Position numbers and translations under genes: made by a program. A DNA stretch of 64,000 nucleotides from Stieleria bergensis. GTDB taxonomy: Bacteria; Planctomycetota; Planctomycetia; Pirellulales; Pirellulaceae. The notes beneath the pieces were generated by a model. That model saw nothing but the letters and a program-made list of their open reading frames with translations, ran no database searches and was not told the origin of the DNA. The first letter of the stretch is position 1, and each line of letters begins with the position of its first letter. The stretch spans positions 5,230,013-5,294,012 of the forward strand of contig CP036272.1 in NCBI GenBank assembly GCA_007745635.1. The letters run 5' to 3'. Below, piece by piece: positions 15,995 to 25,284 of this stretch.

Positions 15995-17304
15995 TGCACT
16001 GCCGCTGCTGGACTTGGATTCTCGTTGGCGTTCGTTCGATCGCTGCCGAACAAAAGGGATCCAACCGGACATCGTTCGCCCGCTTCGTTCAGCAGTTCAA
16101 ACTTGATCCCGGCGTTCTCGATCAACCGCGGAATGATCTTCTCTGCGATTGCCGCGGCCGGCGTCCAAAAGCCGCCGGGGCAGGCACTCTTCGGCAGGTC
16201 GCACGCCAAACAAACCGCCACTTCTCCAATCATGCGACTCGAAGCGCCATAGCCGGGATCCCGTTCGCCGCTAACCACGAGAGCCAATCGGTCACCGGAT
16301 CGAGTTCGAGCGATGAAGTGAAACTCGAAATCGCCTTCTTCACGTGATTTCTTGGACGGTCCGGTGCCAGGATTGGGCAAGATGGTTGCGTTCAGCAATG
16401 CGCGTGTGGGCCGGAATCCGTAGGCCCAATAGAACATGCGAGAGGCCAAACCCAAAACGTTGGCAGCTAGCTTGCCGCCGACGTGCATGCCTTCGCCGTA
16501 GGTGAAATTGGTTCCGTACGGATAGTTCAGTTGCGCATTCGTGGCATGCACGACTCGTGTGTTGACGATCGCCATGAAGAATGGCCCGAGCCACGCACCA
16601 GATTCAGAACGCTGAACGGCAGCGATATCCGGTTGGGCAACGCCGCTGCGTCGTTTCGGCGGGCAGATGGCGTACGGGTTGTCCAGAACGGCCGCCACCT
16701 TTTCGTCCCGCGACGCATCCTCCAGCGTACCGCCGAGACTTGCGATGGTGCCGCCACTGAATCGCCCGTTGAACGACTTCACTTCATTCGTGACATCCGC
16801 AATCCCGCATCCGAATTGCCTTTCCGCAACCTGATTCAGAGTCCAGACGCCCAGATCGGAAGGCAGCGAGTCTACGCCGCAACAGTGGAGGATCCTGGCC
16901 CCGGATGCATCTGCTTCGGCGGCGTGTCGATTCATCATTTCCTGAATGAACGGTATTTCGCCCGTTAAGTCGCAGTAGTCGGTTCCGCTCGCGGCACAGA
17001 CCGCAACAAGTTCTTTGCCATAACGTGCGTAGGGACCGACCGTCGACAACACGACTTTCGTGCTCTGGACCATCGAGTCAAGAAATTCACGATCGTGGGC
17101 ATCGCCAACCACGATGGGAAGCTCGGCGGCACCAGTCCCCAACCAATCGCGTGTGTCGTTCAACTTGCGCTCGTTCCGTCCACCGATCGCCCAACGAATC
17201 GAACCGTCGACGCCATACGTTTGATGCAAGTGCTCTGCGACGAGCTTGCCGACAAAACTCGAGCCTCCCCATAGCACGATGTCGAAGTCAGGTTTCTTCG
17301 TCAT
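15991..17304 (-). CDS. Saccharopine dehydrogenase-like / trans-acting enoyl reductase family protein
   Basis: A 437-residue NAD(P)-dependent oxidoreductase. The N-terminus FDIVLWGGSSFVGKLVAEHL is the dinucleotide-binding loop, followed by IRWAIGGRNERKL, VVLSTVGPYARYGKELVAVCAASGTDYCDLTGE (in two parts) and HCCGVDSLPSDLG, all typical of the family that includes mycobacterial trans-acting enoyl reductases and eukaryotic saccharopine dehydrogenase-like oxidoreductases. The true substrate cannot be told from sequence; lysine metabolism should not be assumed. The C-terminal third includes YWAYGFRPTR and a glycine-rich segment. It heads a three-gene overlapping set whose two following genes are broken. 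Confidence 0.85.
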   Translation of the reverse strand: MTKKPDFDIVLWGGSSFVGKLVAEHLHQTYGVDGSIRWAIGGRNERKLNDTRDWLGTGAAELPIVVGDAHDREFLDSMVQSTKVVLSTVGPYARYGKELVAVCAASGTDYCDLTGEIPFIQEMMNRHAAEADASGARILHCCGVDSLPSDLGVWTLNQVAERQFGCGIADVTNEVKSFNGRFSGGTIASLGGTLEDASRDEKVAAVLDNPYAICPPKRRSGVAQPDIAAVQRSESGAWLGPFFMAIVNTRVVHATNAQLNYPYGTNFTYGEGMHVGGKLAANVLGLASRMFYWAYGFRPTRALLNATILPNPGTGPSKKSREEGDFEFHFIARTRSGDRLALVVSGERDPGYGASSRMIGEVAVCLACDLPKSACPGGFWTPAAAIAEKIIPRLIENAGIKFELLNEAGERCPVGSLLFGSDRTNANENPSPAAAVQ

Positions 17305-17730
17305 TTCCTCAGCCTTGGTTTTTCAGCGGATGGGCAGACAACCCGTGTAGCAGCTTGCAGCAATACCCGTACCAACTTTTCCATGCGTCAACATGCTTCG
17401 GCACGCAGAGTGCATCGATTGCCAGAGAACGAGGCATCGTCGAACGAAAACGCCGAGAAACAGTTCCATGCTCCGGCGGCTAGGAGTTGTTCGCAAACAA
17501 CTTCCTTGTTAGCGGTGCGGCGCGAGCCGCCTGGTGAGTCACCGGAGGGCTCGCGCCCTTCCGCTAAATTTGAAAATACCGAAGTTGTTTCTGAACAGTT
17601 CCTTAGGATGCTTGCTAGTTGTTATTGTTGTTTTCACTTGGATGCGTGACGACAAATTCATTGGGTACTAACAGTGCCTTCCGTTGGGGAACGCGAAATC
17701 GGTCGACTACGTTCAATTTATGCATCGGCG
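17305..17730. other. 426-base gap between minus-strand transcription units, carrying a large imperfect palindrome
   Basis: No convincing gene is seen. The gap holds a small hairpin GTTGTT/AACAAC (about 17486-17501), the large imperfect palindrome listed separately (17509-17567), and a GAAGTTGTT word at 17581 that pairs with the AACAACTTC before the palindrome, so the whole 17485-17605 stretch can fold as one nested structure. It probably contains the promoter of the saccharopine-dehydrogenase-like operon and the terminator of the efflux operon. Confidence 0.6.
17509..17567. repeat. Imperfect GC-rich palindrome bounded by TTAGCGG/CCGCTAA
   Basis: The left arm starts TTAGCGGTGCGGCGCGAGCC and the right arm ends GCTCGCGCCCTTCCGCTAA; about 23 of 29 positions pair. 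The exact outer boundaries TTAGCGG and CCGCTAA and the GGTGA/TCACC centre suggest a mobile palindromic unit with compensatory differences between arms. Confidence 0.8.
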
Positions 17731-18939
17731 TCAATCTTTCGCAACGACTTGCACTCCCGTTTGAATGGACTCGGTCGGGTGCAGGATGAGACGGTCTGAC
17801 TTGGTGATGCCGGAGAGGATTTCGGTTCGCAGGCCGTTGGTTTTGCCGACCTCGACGGTGGCTAGCTCCGCAACGCCTTCGACGATGCGGTAGACCTGCC
17901 ATGCTTCGCCTTGGCGGAAAAGCGTGCCCGTGGGGACGCTGAGGGATTCGGGTGACGTTTCGTCGACGATGATCTTGGCTTCGACACGGAAGCCGTCACC
18001 GAGGGAATCGCGGTCTTGGAAGGGGTCGGCAAAGTCAACGATGACATTGACTCGTTTTTCCTCGACGCCGAGTGCAGAGATTTTCAAGAACGCAGACGGT
18101 TCGACGATGCGGACGACGCCGTCGAGCGGTTCCTCGCCGCCCCAGTGCTCGATGATGACTGTGTCACCCGAACATACTTTCACGGCATCGGTCGACAGCA
18201 CGTCGATGACGAGTTCGAGGTCGGACGGATCGCCAATGCTGGCGATCGCGGTGCCCGAAGCGACGATGCAGGAATCTTCGCGATGGACTTCGAGCACTTT
18301 GCCGGTGAATGGCGAGACGATGGTGAAGAAATTGTCATCGTTGGGATCGTAGGTGGCCTTAATGTATCGCACCGTCGCTTCGGCTTGGTCGATTTCGTAT
18401 TGGGCGACCCGCTGGGCGGATTCGGCCGACCGCACGTCCGCCATCGCGAGCCGCAACCGGTTTTCCGCGGCGTCGTATTCTGCCTGAGCCATCGCGTTGC
18501 TCTTGCGAAGTTTGACGGCACGCTCGAAATCTTGTTCAGCTAGCTTCAATGCTTCTTTGGCCCGCTGCACTGTCGTCGATGCTTGTCCGTAAGCTGCCAC
18601 CGCGACGCGCACGCGAGCTTGAGCTTCGGCGCGGCTGCGAGCGTCCAGCAACGATAGATCCGAGGGCTGAATCCGAGCGATTTCGGTCTCGCCCGCCGTC
18701 ACCGGATCACCCGCGTGCAATTCGACTCGTAACATCTTTCCCGTCACGGGAGCCGATAAAACGTATCGTTCGCGAATGCGGGTTTCGCCGTCGTCATCGA
18801 CTGTGATTGCGATTGCACCCACGGTCGGCGTCACCGTTTCCACTTCGATCGGTTGCGGCAGATACCCGTAGATGATGAAACCACCCACGCCCAGCAAGAC
18901 GATGGACCAGAGCACTTTGCCTGCGACGCGACGTTTCAT
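17731..18939 (-). CDS. HlyD/RND-type membrane fusion protein of an ABC efflux system
   Basis: A 402-residue periplasmic adaptor anchored by one N-terminal helix (VLWSIVLLGVGGFIIYGYL, about 9-28). It has the expected layout: a split lipoyl-like part (YVLSAPVTGKMLRVELHAGDPV and FTIVSPFTGKVLEVHREDSCIVASG, the latter in two parts), a coiled-coil hairpin between them (about 100-200, Ala/Glu/Gln/Arg-rich), and a barrel and membrane-proximal domain ending ILHPTESIQTGVQVVAKD. It would join the FtsX permease to an outer-membrane channel. Its start overlaps the permease stop by ATGA (18936-18939). Last gene of a three-gene efflux operon. Confidence 0.9.
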   Translation of the reverse strand: MKRRVAGKVLWSIVLLGVGGFIIYGYLPQPIEVETVTPTVGAIAITVDDDGETRIRERYVLSAPVTGKMLRVELHAGDPVTAGETEIARIQPSDLSLLDARSRAEAQARVRVAVAAYGQASTTVQRAKEALKLAEQDFERAVKLRKSNAMAQAEYDAAENRLRLAMADVRSAESAQRVAQYEIDQAEATVRYIKATYDPNDDNFFTIVSPFTGKVLEVHREDSCIVASGTAIASIGDPSDLELVIDVLSTDAVKVCSGDTVIIEHWGGEEPLDGVVRIVEPSAFLKISALGVEEKRVNVIVDFADPFQDRDSLGDGFRVEAKIIVDETSPESLSVPTGTLFRQGEAWQVYRIVEGVAELATVEVGKTNGLRTEILSGITKSDRLILHPTESIQTGVQVVAKD

Positions 18940-21290
18940 TCTTTCACCTTCAAGACGGCAACCAAATCAAGACTGTTCAACATGCGACGCACATAGATCG
19001 CGGACAAACTGGCAGCGGCGATGATCACGATGGCGGCGTAGGAATAAGTCGATCGTTCGATGATCAGGGGGAAGCGATGTGTTTCGGTATCCAGTGCGAG
19101 CGTGGTCACGTACGACAAGCCATACCCGATCGGCAGACCCACCGGAATCGACAGCAACGTGATCACGGCCAGTTCCCCCAACAAAACCATCTGGACTTCG
19201 CCGCGGCGGAATCCCATCACTCGCAGCGTTGCCAAGTCTCTGGCTCGCTCGGCCAAGATGATGATCGCGCAGTTGTAGATGACCCCCAAAGCAATCAACC
19301 CGGAAAATACAGCGTTGACGATTCGCATCAATGACGAACTGCTGGAAACCGTATCGCGAAAACTGGCTTCGGCGGCGTTCTTGTCGACGACGCCGGCGAC
19401 CGTTGGCATTTGTTTGACTTCGGCGTAGAGGTCTGCGACTCGATTGGTATCGACCGACAGGAACGCACCGGAGAACTGTTCGCCTTCGCCCAACAGATCG
19501 TGCAGTTGATGACGATTCAAATAAGCCGACGGGTCGGTGAAGTTGGCGAACACTTCGGCGATTGGCACGCGGTACGACGGCTGGCGACGGTCAAGTATGT
19601 CGACCCAGACTTCGTCGCCCGTTTGTACGTCGAGCAGTTCCGCCATCTTCTGCGAAACGGTCAAGCCGCCGCGAACGGGAAACGACACCGATTGTTGTTG
19701 GTCGTCGAGAATGCGGTACAGGTTTGGTTTGGCGTTGAGTCCCATTAAGCCGACGCGTCGTGTTCGTGTACCGTTTCGCAACCGCACGGGTGCCGAGCGA
19801 AATGGTTCGACATCGGAGACGCCGGGCAGGTGGGCGGCGTCGTGGATGGAACTGGCCGACAGCGTATCGACGAACGTCAGCATCACGTCTTGCCGCTGTG
19901 ACTTTTCAAACTGGAATTCGATCAAAAAGTCGATCGTATTTTGCATGTACGAGCCCAATACAAGCACGGCGACGGCCAGCCCCATTCCAAGCACGGAAAG
20001 CGTCGTCGCCATACGATTCGTCTCCAAACGACGAACCACCATCCGGCCGACCGGCGACAGAATCTTCGACAGGCCCGTGCGTTCGGCGATCAGCCCGCGA
20101 TAGTCTTTCGGTGCCGCTGGCCGCATCGCCTCGGCGGGTTGCAAACGGATGGCCTTGCGAATCGCGGCGAACGTTCCGATCAACGCCGCAGACGCGCCGA
20201 CACCGACCGCGGCGATGGCGTGTTTGGACGCGAATTGATAGTCGATTTCAGGGAAGCGAAAGAACTTGACGTATTCCGACGTCATCCACCACGACAACCG
20301 CAGTCCGACCGTCCAGCCCATCACCGTTGCGATGAACACCAACAACATCACCATCTTGATGTAGTGCCAGCCAATTTCGCGTGGCCGATAGCCGAACGCT
20401 CGCAGCGTCGCGATCTGTTCGGTTTGCTGGTTGACCAATCTCGTGAAGACAATGTTGAACAAGAACGCTGACACGGCTAGAAAGATCGCGGGCGTGACGA
20501 ACGCCATTGTTTTCATTTGGGACATCTCGTCGGCGACGCGGCGATGGGACACTTGATCGTCGCGGTCGTGGGCTCCCGTGCCGCCGAACGGTTTGGTGAT
20601 GCGGTCGACCCGAGCGATCACCTCGTCAGTGCTGGCTCGCGGACGCAGGTCGATCGACAGGTTGTTGAACGCTCCTTCCATGTTGAACGCCGCCGCCATT
20701 TGACGTCGCGGCATCCAGACGATACCGAACCGCCGATCATCGGTGATCATCATGCCGGGCTGAACGACGTAGACGTATTCCGGCGACATCCCGATGCCAA
20801 CGATTCGCAACGTCTGCTTTCGACCGCCCATGATGCAGACGAGCGAATCGCCGGGCAGGAAGTCATGGCTGTTCGCGAACATCTCGCTGACGATGACTTC
20901 TAGTCGATCGTCGTCCACCGGAAACCGACCTCGCAACAGATGAATTCCGTTCATCGGATCGTCTGCGGTGTCGATCGAAACGAGGCGACACGACGCCGGT
21001 TCGACCATGTCGGGAATGTCCAACAACACGTCGCGAACGATCCGCGTTTGCACCTCTTGCACACCGGGTACATCGGCGATCTTGTCGGCCAGCGATTCGG
21101 GGGCGCGAACCAGAGCGGTGAAGACCTCGCCGAAACGGTAGTCGCGATAGTACTGCTGGCGAGACCGCTCCAGCGACAGCATCGAACTGTTGGACATCAC
21201 GAACAACGAGATGCCGCAACCGAGCAGCAAGCTGATCGCCAGCCCTTGTCGCCAAAGTCGTTTCAGGTCCGCGATCAACAGACGGTTCAC
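18936..21290 (-). CDS. FtsX-family ABC transporter permease (MacB-like, two-module)
   Basis: A 784-residue inner-membrane permease with two FtsX modules. The first helix is [18 protein letters not shown] (near residue 17), followed by a large periplasmic domain, three helices around 265-380 ([58 protein letters not shown]), then a second module starting near 425 ([19 protein letters not shown]) with its own periplasmic domain and three C-terminal helices. Such proteins couple cytoplasmic ATP hydrolysis to movement of periplasmic parts; substrates range from lipids to macrolides. Overlaps the ATPase gene and the adaptor gene by ATGA at both ends. Confidence 0.92.
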   Translation of the reverse strand: MNRLLIADLKRLWRQGLAISLLLGCGISLFVMSNSSMLSLERSRQQYYRDYRFGEVFTALVRAPESLADKIADVPGVQEVQTRIVRDVLLDIPDMVEPASCRLVSIDTADDPMNGIHLLRGRFPVDDDRLEVIVSEMFANSHDFLPGDSLVCIMGGRKQTLRIVGIGMSPEYVYVVQPGMMITDDRRFGIVWMPRRQMAAAFNMEGAFNNLSIDLRPRASTDEVIARVDRITKPFGGTGAHDRDDQVSHRRVADEMSQMKTMAFVTPAIFLAVSAFLFNIVFTRLVNQQTEQIATLRAFGYRPREIGWHYIKMVMLLVFIATVMGWTVGLRLSWWMTSEYVKFFRFPEIDYQFASKHAIAAVGVGASAALIGTFAAIRKAIRLQPAEAMRPAAPKDYRGLIAERTGLSKILSPVGRMVVRRLETNRMATTLSVLGMGLAVAVLVLGSYMQNTIDFLIEFQFEKSQRQDVMLTFVDTLSASSIHDAAHLPGVSDVEPFRSAPVRLRNGTRTRRVGLMGLNAKPNLYRILDDQQQSVSFPVRGGLTVSQKMAELLDVQTGDEVWVDILDRRQPSYRVPIAEVFANFTDPSAYLNRHQLHDLLGEGEQFSGAFLSVDTNRVADLYAEVKQMPTVAGVVDKNAAEASFRDTVSSSSSLMRIVNAVFSGLIALGVIYNCAIIILAERARDLATLRVMGFRRGEVQMVLLGELAVITLLSIPVGLPIGYGLSYVTTLALDTETHRFPLIIERSTYSYAAIVIIAAASLSAIYVRRMLNSLDLVAVLKVKE

Positions 21291-22003
21291 CAGACCAACT
21301 CCTTCGCTTGCTTTCGCGAGGTGTTCACTCGCACGTCGGCAACCTGTCCGTCGGAAAGCGAGATGACTCGGTCGGCGATGTCCGCGATCGCGGCGTTGTG
21401 CGTGATCACGGCAGTCATCGTGCCGAGTTCTTGATTGATTCGTGCGATCGCTTCGAGCACGACGACACCGGTCTTGACGTCAAGCGCTCCGGTCGGTTCA
21501 TCGCACAGCAGCACGTCGGGCCGTTTGCCGATCGCGCGGGCGATGGCGACGCGTTGCTGTTCGCCGCCGGAAAGCTGCGACGGATAGTGATCGCGACGAT
21601 CGTGCAGCCCGACCATTCGCAACGCCTCGGTGGGCGGCAGCGGATCGCGAGCGATGTCGGCCACCAACGCGACGTTCTCCTCTGCGGTCAGGCTGGCGAT
21701 CAGGTTGTAGAACTGAAACACAAAACCCACGTGTTCGCGGCGGAACTCCGTCAAGTCGTCTTCATCGGCATCGGTCAATGACTGATCGCGAAAAGTGACT
21801 TCGCCTGCCGTCGGAACATCCAAGCCGCCAAGAATGTTCAGCAACGTCGACTTGCCGCTGCCGGATGCACCGAGGATGACGACGAATTCGCCAGCAAGCA
21901 TCTCAACGCTGACACCCCGCAACGCATGCACGTCGACTTCGCCCATGCGGTAAACCTTCGTGACACTACGGGCGGTGAAGACGTTGGTTTGGGTGATGGA
22001 CAT
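21287..22003 (-). CDS. ABC transporter ATP-binding protein (MacB/LolD type)
   Basis: A 238-residue ATPase. Walker A is [16 protein letters not shown], the Q-loop region reads [12 protein letters not shown], the signature is [15 protein letters not shown], Walker B is [12 protein letters not shown], and the switch His is in VITHNAAIA. This set is typical of the LolD/MacB/FtsE branch, matching the FtsX permease that follows. The ATG at 22003 is chosen over 22018 because the preceding bases belong to the palindromic repeat and the protein then begins [14 protein letters not shown]. Confidence 0.95.
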   Translation of the reverse strand: MSITQTNVFTARSVTKVYRMGEVDVHALRGVSVEMLAGEFVVILGASGSGKSTLLNILGGLDVPTAGEVTFRDQSLTDADEDDLTEFRREHVGFVFQFYNLIASLTAEENVALVADIARDPLPPTEALRMVGLHDRRDHYPSQLSGGEQQRVAIARAIGKRPDVLLCDEPTGALDVKTGVVVLEAIARINQELGTMTAVITHNAAIADIADRVISLSDGQVADVRVNTSRKQAKELVW

Positions 22004-22009
22004 AAAAAC

Positions 22010-22109
22010 TTGACGCAAAGCCGGGGAGACGGAGAGACGCGAAGTAGTACGCTACGCAAAGATGACAGTATTTCTCTGCGTCCCCGCGTCTCTCCACCTC
22101 TGCGTCAAC
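22010..22109. repeat. Long imperfect inverted repeat in the divergent promoter gap
   Basis: The left arm begins TTGACGCAAAGCCGGGGAGA (22010 on) and continues with a GGAGAGACGCG block; the right arm (about 22072-22109) carries the complementary TCTCTGCGTCCCCGCGTCTC and ends in TCTGCGTCAA. A small GTAGTACGCTAC self-complementary core lies between. The element begins seven bases upstream of the ABC ATPase start, in the gap to the divergent DUF4404 gene. The wording (CGCGGAGACGCAGAGA-like) resembles dispersed repeats seen in many genomes. Confidence 0.75.
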
Positions 22110-22304
22110 TTCTTCAAAGCACTCGCCATGCCGCCACGAAATCCAACGCCAGAGACGGACATTTGTGCGATGGAGCACGCTGGCGTGCGTGAGGGAGCAG
22201 ATCATCGAATCACCGCATTGCCTACCGTTCAATTATGCGTCGGAATAGGACGTGCATTGCCCTGCATTGACTCATTTGCATCAACGCTCGCCGGAGGACG
22301 TATC

Positions 22305-22562
22305 ATGCCCGAGACACTTCACGACACGCTTCGTCAATTGCACGAACAACTGGCCGACTTGGACGAACTGCAACCTTCGCAACGTGAAGAATTGCAAACC
22401 GCGGTGACCGAAATTCAGGAAAGCCTTGATCGTTTCGATATCCGGTCGGCGGACCTTGCCAAGCGTCTGCACGAGGACACCGAAACTTTCTCGTCCAAAC
22501 ATCCCGACATCGCTCGCACCGTCGGGCAGGTCGCTGACACGCTTGCTCAGATGGGCATCTAG
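22305..22562 (+). CDS. DUF4404 family small protein
   Basis: An 85-residue, acidic, probably all-helical protein: MPETLHDTLRQLHEQLADLDEL, then TAVTEIQESLDR and HPDIARTVGQVADTLAQMGI. This layout (two coiled helices and a short C-terminal helix) fits the DUF4404 family, whose function is unknown. GGAGG lies nine bases before the ATG. It stands 31 bases before the hydrolase gene on the same strand and may be co-transcribed with it. Confidence 0.75.
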   Translation: MPETLHDTLRQLHEQLADLDELQPSQREELQTAVTEIQESLDRFDIRSADLAKRLHEDTETFSSKHPDIARTVGQVADTLAQMGI

Positions 22563-22593
22563 ATTTCCCCTCGCATTACTCAGGAGCCTTCGG

Positions 22594-23265
22594 ATGAATC
22601 AGCTCAAAACCATTTCAACGACGAATTATCGGATTGGAAACAAGCGGCTTAAGGCGGTTCTGGCGAAGCCGGAGAATGCCGCTGGTCTGATCGTGTTCGC
22701 ACACGGCAGTGACAGCAGTTGCACCAGCCCTCGCAACACGCACATCGCCGAACGCCTGCATCGTGACGGCTTCGCGACGTTGTTGTTCGATTTCCTGACC
22801 GAAACCGAGGCCTGCGAACGTGACAATTCGTTCAAGCCGCCACTGTTGGCTGATCGTCTGAATGAAGTGATCGACTGGACCGATCAGCAGGGAACGATCA
22901 AGTCGTTGCCGCTGGGTTTGTTCGGATCGGGCACCGGCATGACGGCGGTCGTGGTCGCGGCGGCGAACCCACGGAAACCAGTCCACGCGATCGTCAGCCG
23001 CGGCGGACGTGTCGACTTGGTGTCCCCATGGCTGGATCAAGTCACCACACCGACCTTGTTCATTGTTGGCGAGCGAGACAAGTCGCTGGTCAGCCCCAAC
23101 CAAATCGCGTCGCACAAGATCAATGGCGAAAGCAAGCTGGAGATCGTTGGTGGCGCGTCGCACTTGTTTTCCGAGGCGGGGAAACTTGACGAGGTCGCCG
23201 AACTTGCTGCGGCGTGGTTCACAACGCATCTGCAATCGGTAGCGGCAACATCAGTTCCGCGCTAA
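22594..23265 (+). CDS. Alpha/beta hydrolase, dienelactone-hydrolase-like
   Basis: A 223-residue cytoplasmic hydrolase. The oxyanion region is LIVFAHGSDSSCTSPRN, the nucleophile elbow would be LGLFGSGTGMTAVV (GSGTG, where the usual nucleophile position is Gly-x-Ser/Cys-x-Gly; the Ser here is one position early), and the acid/base part is TLFIVGERDKSLV with ASHLF giving Asp and His. Similar proteins are annotated as dienelactone hydrolase-like or phosphoribosyltransferase-fused hydrolases. Because the elbow is atypical, catalytic activity is uncertain. CAGGAG precedes the ATG by seven bases. The end overlaps a convergent membrane-protein gene by four bases. Confidence 0.75.
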   Translation: MNQLKTISTTNYRIGNKRLKAVLAKPENAAGLIVFAHGSDSSCTSPRNTHIAERLHRDGFATLLFDFLTETEACERDNSFKPPLLADRLNEVIDWTDQQGTIKSLPLGLFGSGTGMTAVVVAAANPRKPVHAIVSRGGRVDLVSPWLDQVTTPTLFIVGERDKSLVSPNQIASHKINGESKLEIVGGASHLFSEAGKLDEVAELAAAWFTTHLQSVAATSVPR

Positions 23266-23684
23266 CTCGATTGCGTCGGTCGTGCCCGCAAGATCGAACG
23301 ACCCACGAGCGGAACGAAAACAGTCGCTGCCAGTCCGATGGAAAAAAGGTGTCCCCTCGTGACGTCGTAGTTTTCGATGATCTCGCTTAGTGGAACGCCC
23401 GCGAGAAAATGAAAGAACAAAAACTCAAAGGCGATGGTGTAGATCACCCACAGGCCGCCGATGAGCAGCAGAGCCGAGGATGACTGCGGGAATCGGCCAC
23501 GCCTTATAAACTGATAGGCGATCACCGTCCCGGTCACCAACACCATGGCAATGCCCAGCAACTCGGCGAGCATCGCGGGCATTCGCGGTTCAAGAACGAT
23601 TCGCCGAAAGATCCCTTCGAGAAACGCGAAACCGATCAGCCACGTCCACGAATAGCCCGATTGGGTGATGATTCTCGTGATCAT
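23262..23684 (-). CDS. Small integral membrane protein, four helices
   Basis: A 140-residue hydrophobic protein from the ATG at 23684: MITRIITQSGYSWTWLIGFAF, then helices at AELLGIAMVLVTGTVIAYQF, SALLLIGGLWVIYTIAFEFLFF and HLFSIGLAATVFVPLVGRSI. The longer frame start at 23723 adds a charged stretch unlikely to precede the first helix. I do not recognise the family. The gene is convergent with the hydrolase gene and divergent from the histidine kinase at 23797. Confidence 0.65.
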   Translation of the reverse strand: MITRIITQSGYSWTWLIGFAFLEGIFRRIVLEPRMPAMLAELLGIAMVLVTGTVIAYQFIRRGRFPQSSSALLLIGGLWVIYTIAFEFLFFHFLAGVPLSEIIENYDVTRGHLFSIGLAATVFVPLVGRSILRARPTQSS

Positions 23685-23796
23685 TTCAATCGCTTTAGGT
23701 CTTTTGCTGTCGGGTGCGTCCAAGAACTGATACCATGGCTTTTAAGCGGAGCATCCGTCGTGCCGCAATCAAGTCCTTTATGGTGGCAGCAGGACG

Positions 23797-25284
23797 ATGA
23801 ACAGCGAGCTGACCATCCTGCTTGTCGAAGATGACCCGGATGCCCAAGCGAACCTGGTTGACATTCTGGCATTGGACGGGCACCACACGCAGGTGGCCGG
23901 CAGCTTTGCCGAAGTGCGTGTTGTCGCTGACCATCACGAGTTTGATTTGGTCATTCTGGATCGACGGTTGCCTGACGGGAACGTGGAAGATGCCCTGCCC
24001 GAGCTGGCGGGACTCTTCCCCCACGCCGAGTTCATCGTGGTGACCGGCTTTGCAGATATCGAGAGCACGATCGCCGCGTTCCGGCTGGGCGTGACCGACT
24101 ACATGCTCAAACCGGTTCATCCCGAGATCGTTCGCCAACGTGTGGCGCGGATCGCGCAACAGAAGCAGGCTGAGCAACAGTCGCGGAAGGAGCAGCGTTT
24201 CATCCACCAGATTCTGGAAACGTCTGAAGCGTTCATCGTTGTGTTGGATCTGCAAGGCCGAGTACTGAGATTCAATTCGCACTTCACCACCGTTACCGGA
24301 TGGACCATCGAAGAATTGGTTGGCAAGGACTACATCGACCACTGCGTCCCCGAACCAGAACGTCCGCGACTTCATGAGGTCTTTTGTAAAACGGCCACTG
24401 GCAAACAATCCACCGGTGTTCGCAACGGGGTCCAGACTACCGACGGACGCATCCGGCATATCCGCTGGTCCAATTCGACGCTGACCGATGAGGATGGCCA
24501 AATTACATCCGTGCTCGCGATTGGCGTTGACGTTACCGAGGTCGTTGAGGCTCAAGATCGCTCTGCCCGAGACCACCGTTTAGCGGCGATCGGGCAAACG
24601 GTCGCTGGCATGGCTCACGAAAGCCGCAACGCGTTGCACCGGATCAATACCAGTGTCGATCTATTGCGTCTGGACATTCCTATCGAGTCGGACTCACGCG
24701 AAGAAGTCGACTCCATCGCACGCGCCTCCACCGAATTGCAGTCCACGCTGGAAGAAGTCCGACGGTATGCCGCCCCCATTCACCTGCACCGCGAGTCCGT
24801 GTTGTTGCATGAAGTTTGGCGGCGGGTTTGGGGATATCTGGCGAGTGCACGGGGTGATCGAGATGCCGAATTGATTGAAGCCCGATGTGGATGCGGTTGC
24901 CCGGTGGATGTGGACGTCCTGCGAATGGAGCAGGTCTTTCGCAACCTGTTTGAGAATGCGTTGGCGGCTTGCCAAGACCCGGTCCGAATTTGTGTTCATT
25001 GCAAGTGTGGCGGCGATGATGAGATCTTGGTCGCAATCGAAGACAACGGTCCGGGCTTGGACAACGCCCAACGTGAAAAGATCTTCGATCCGTTCTTTAC
25101 CACCAAAGCAACCGGGACAGGACTTGGCATGTCCATCGTTCAGCGGATCGTCGATGCGCATGGCGGGGACATTCAAGTGGTCGACGCGGACGACGGAGGA
25201 GCTAAGTTCAAGATCCGATTAAGCAAGTCCGAATCAGCACTTTCAACGCCATGCCCCGCTACGACGGTCGATGCAGATGGATGA
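23797..25284 (+). CDS. Receiver-PAS-histidine kinase hybrid protein
   Basis: A 495-residue cytosolic kinase with no membrane segment. An N-terminal receiver domain (1-120) has ILLVEDDP, the phospho-acceptor D55 in VILDRRLPD and YMLKPV. A PAS domain follows (about 140-250, with VLDLQGRVLRFNSHFTTVTG). The dimerisation domain has H274 in MAHESRNALHRI, an atypical H-box in place of HEIRNPL. The ATPase domain has LFENALAAC (N box), DNGPGLD (G1), FDPFFTTKATGTGLGMSIV (F and G2 boxes). Receiver-first order suggests it takes a phosphate or output from another kinase. It overlaps the next kinase gene by 14 bases. Confidence 0.92.
   Translation: MNSELTILLVEDDPDAQANLVDILALDGHHTQVAGSFAEVRVVADHHEFDLVILDRRLPDGNVEDALPELAGLFPHAEFIVVTGFADIESTIAAFRLGVTDYMLKPVHPEIVRQRVARIAQQKQAEQQSRKEQRFIHQILETSEAFIVVLDLQGRVLRFNSHFTTVTGWTIEELVGKDYIDHCVPEPERPRLHEVFCKTATGKQSTGVRNGVQTTDGRIRHIRWSNSTLTDEDGQITSVLAIGVDVTEVVEAQDRSARDHRLAAIGQTVAGMAHESRNALHRINTSVDLLRLDIPIESDSREEVDSIARASTELQSTLEEVRRYAAPIHLHRESVLLHEVWRRVWGYLASARGDRDAELIEARCGCGCPVDVDVLRMEQVFRNLFENALAACQDPVRICVHCKCGGDDEILVAIEDNGPGLDNAQREKIFDPFFTTKATGTGLGMSIVQRIVDAHGGDIQVVDADDGGAKFKIRLSKSESALSTPCPATTVDADG

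Noticed and set aside
17615-17902. 95-codon minus-strand frame at the end of the efflux operon
   Set aside because: It mostly overlaps the membrane-fusion protein gene in another frame and is Arg/His-rich, a typical shadow.
22062-22304. In-frame extension upstream of the DUF4404 gene
   Set aside because: It would be encoded by the inverted repeat; the ATG at 22305 has a strong GGAGG and gives the family's usual start.
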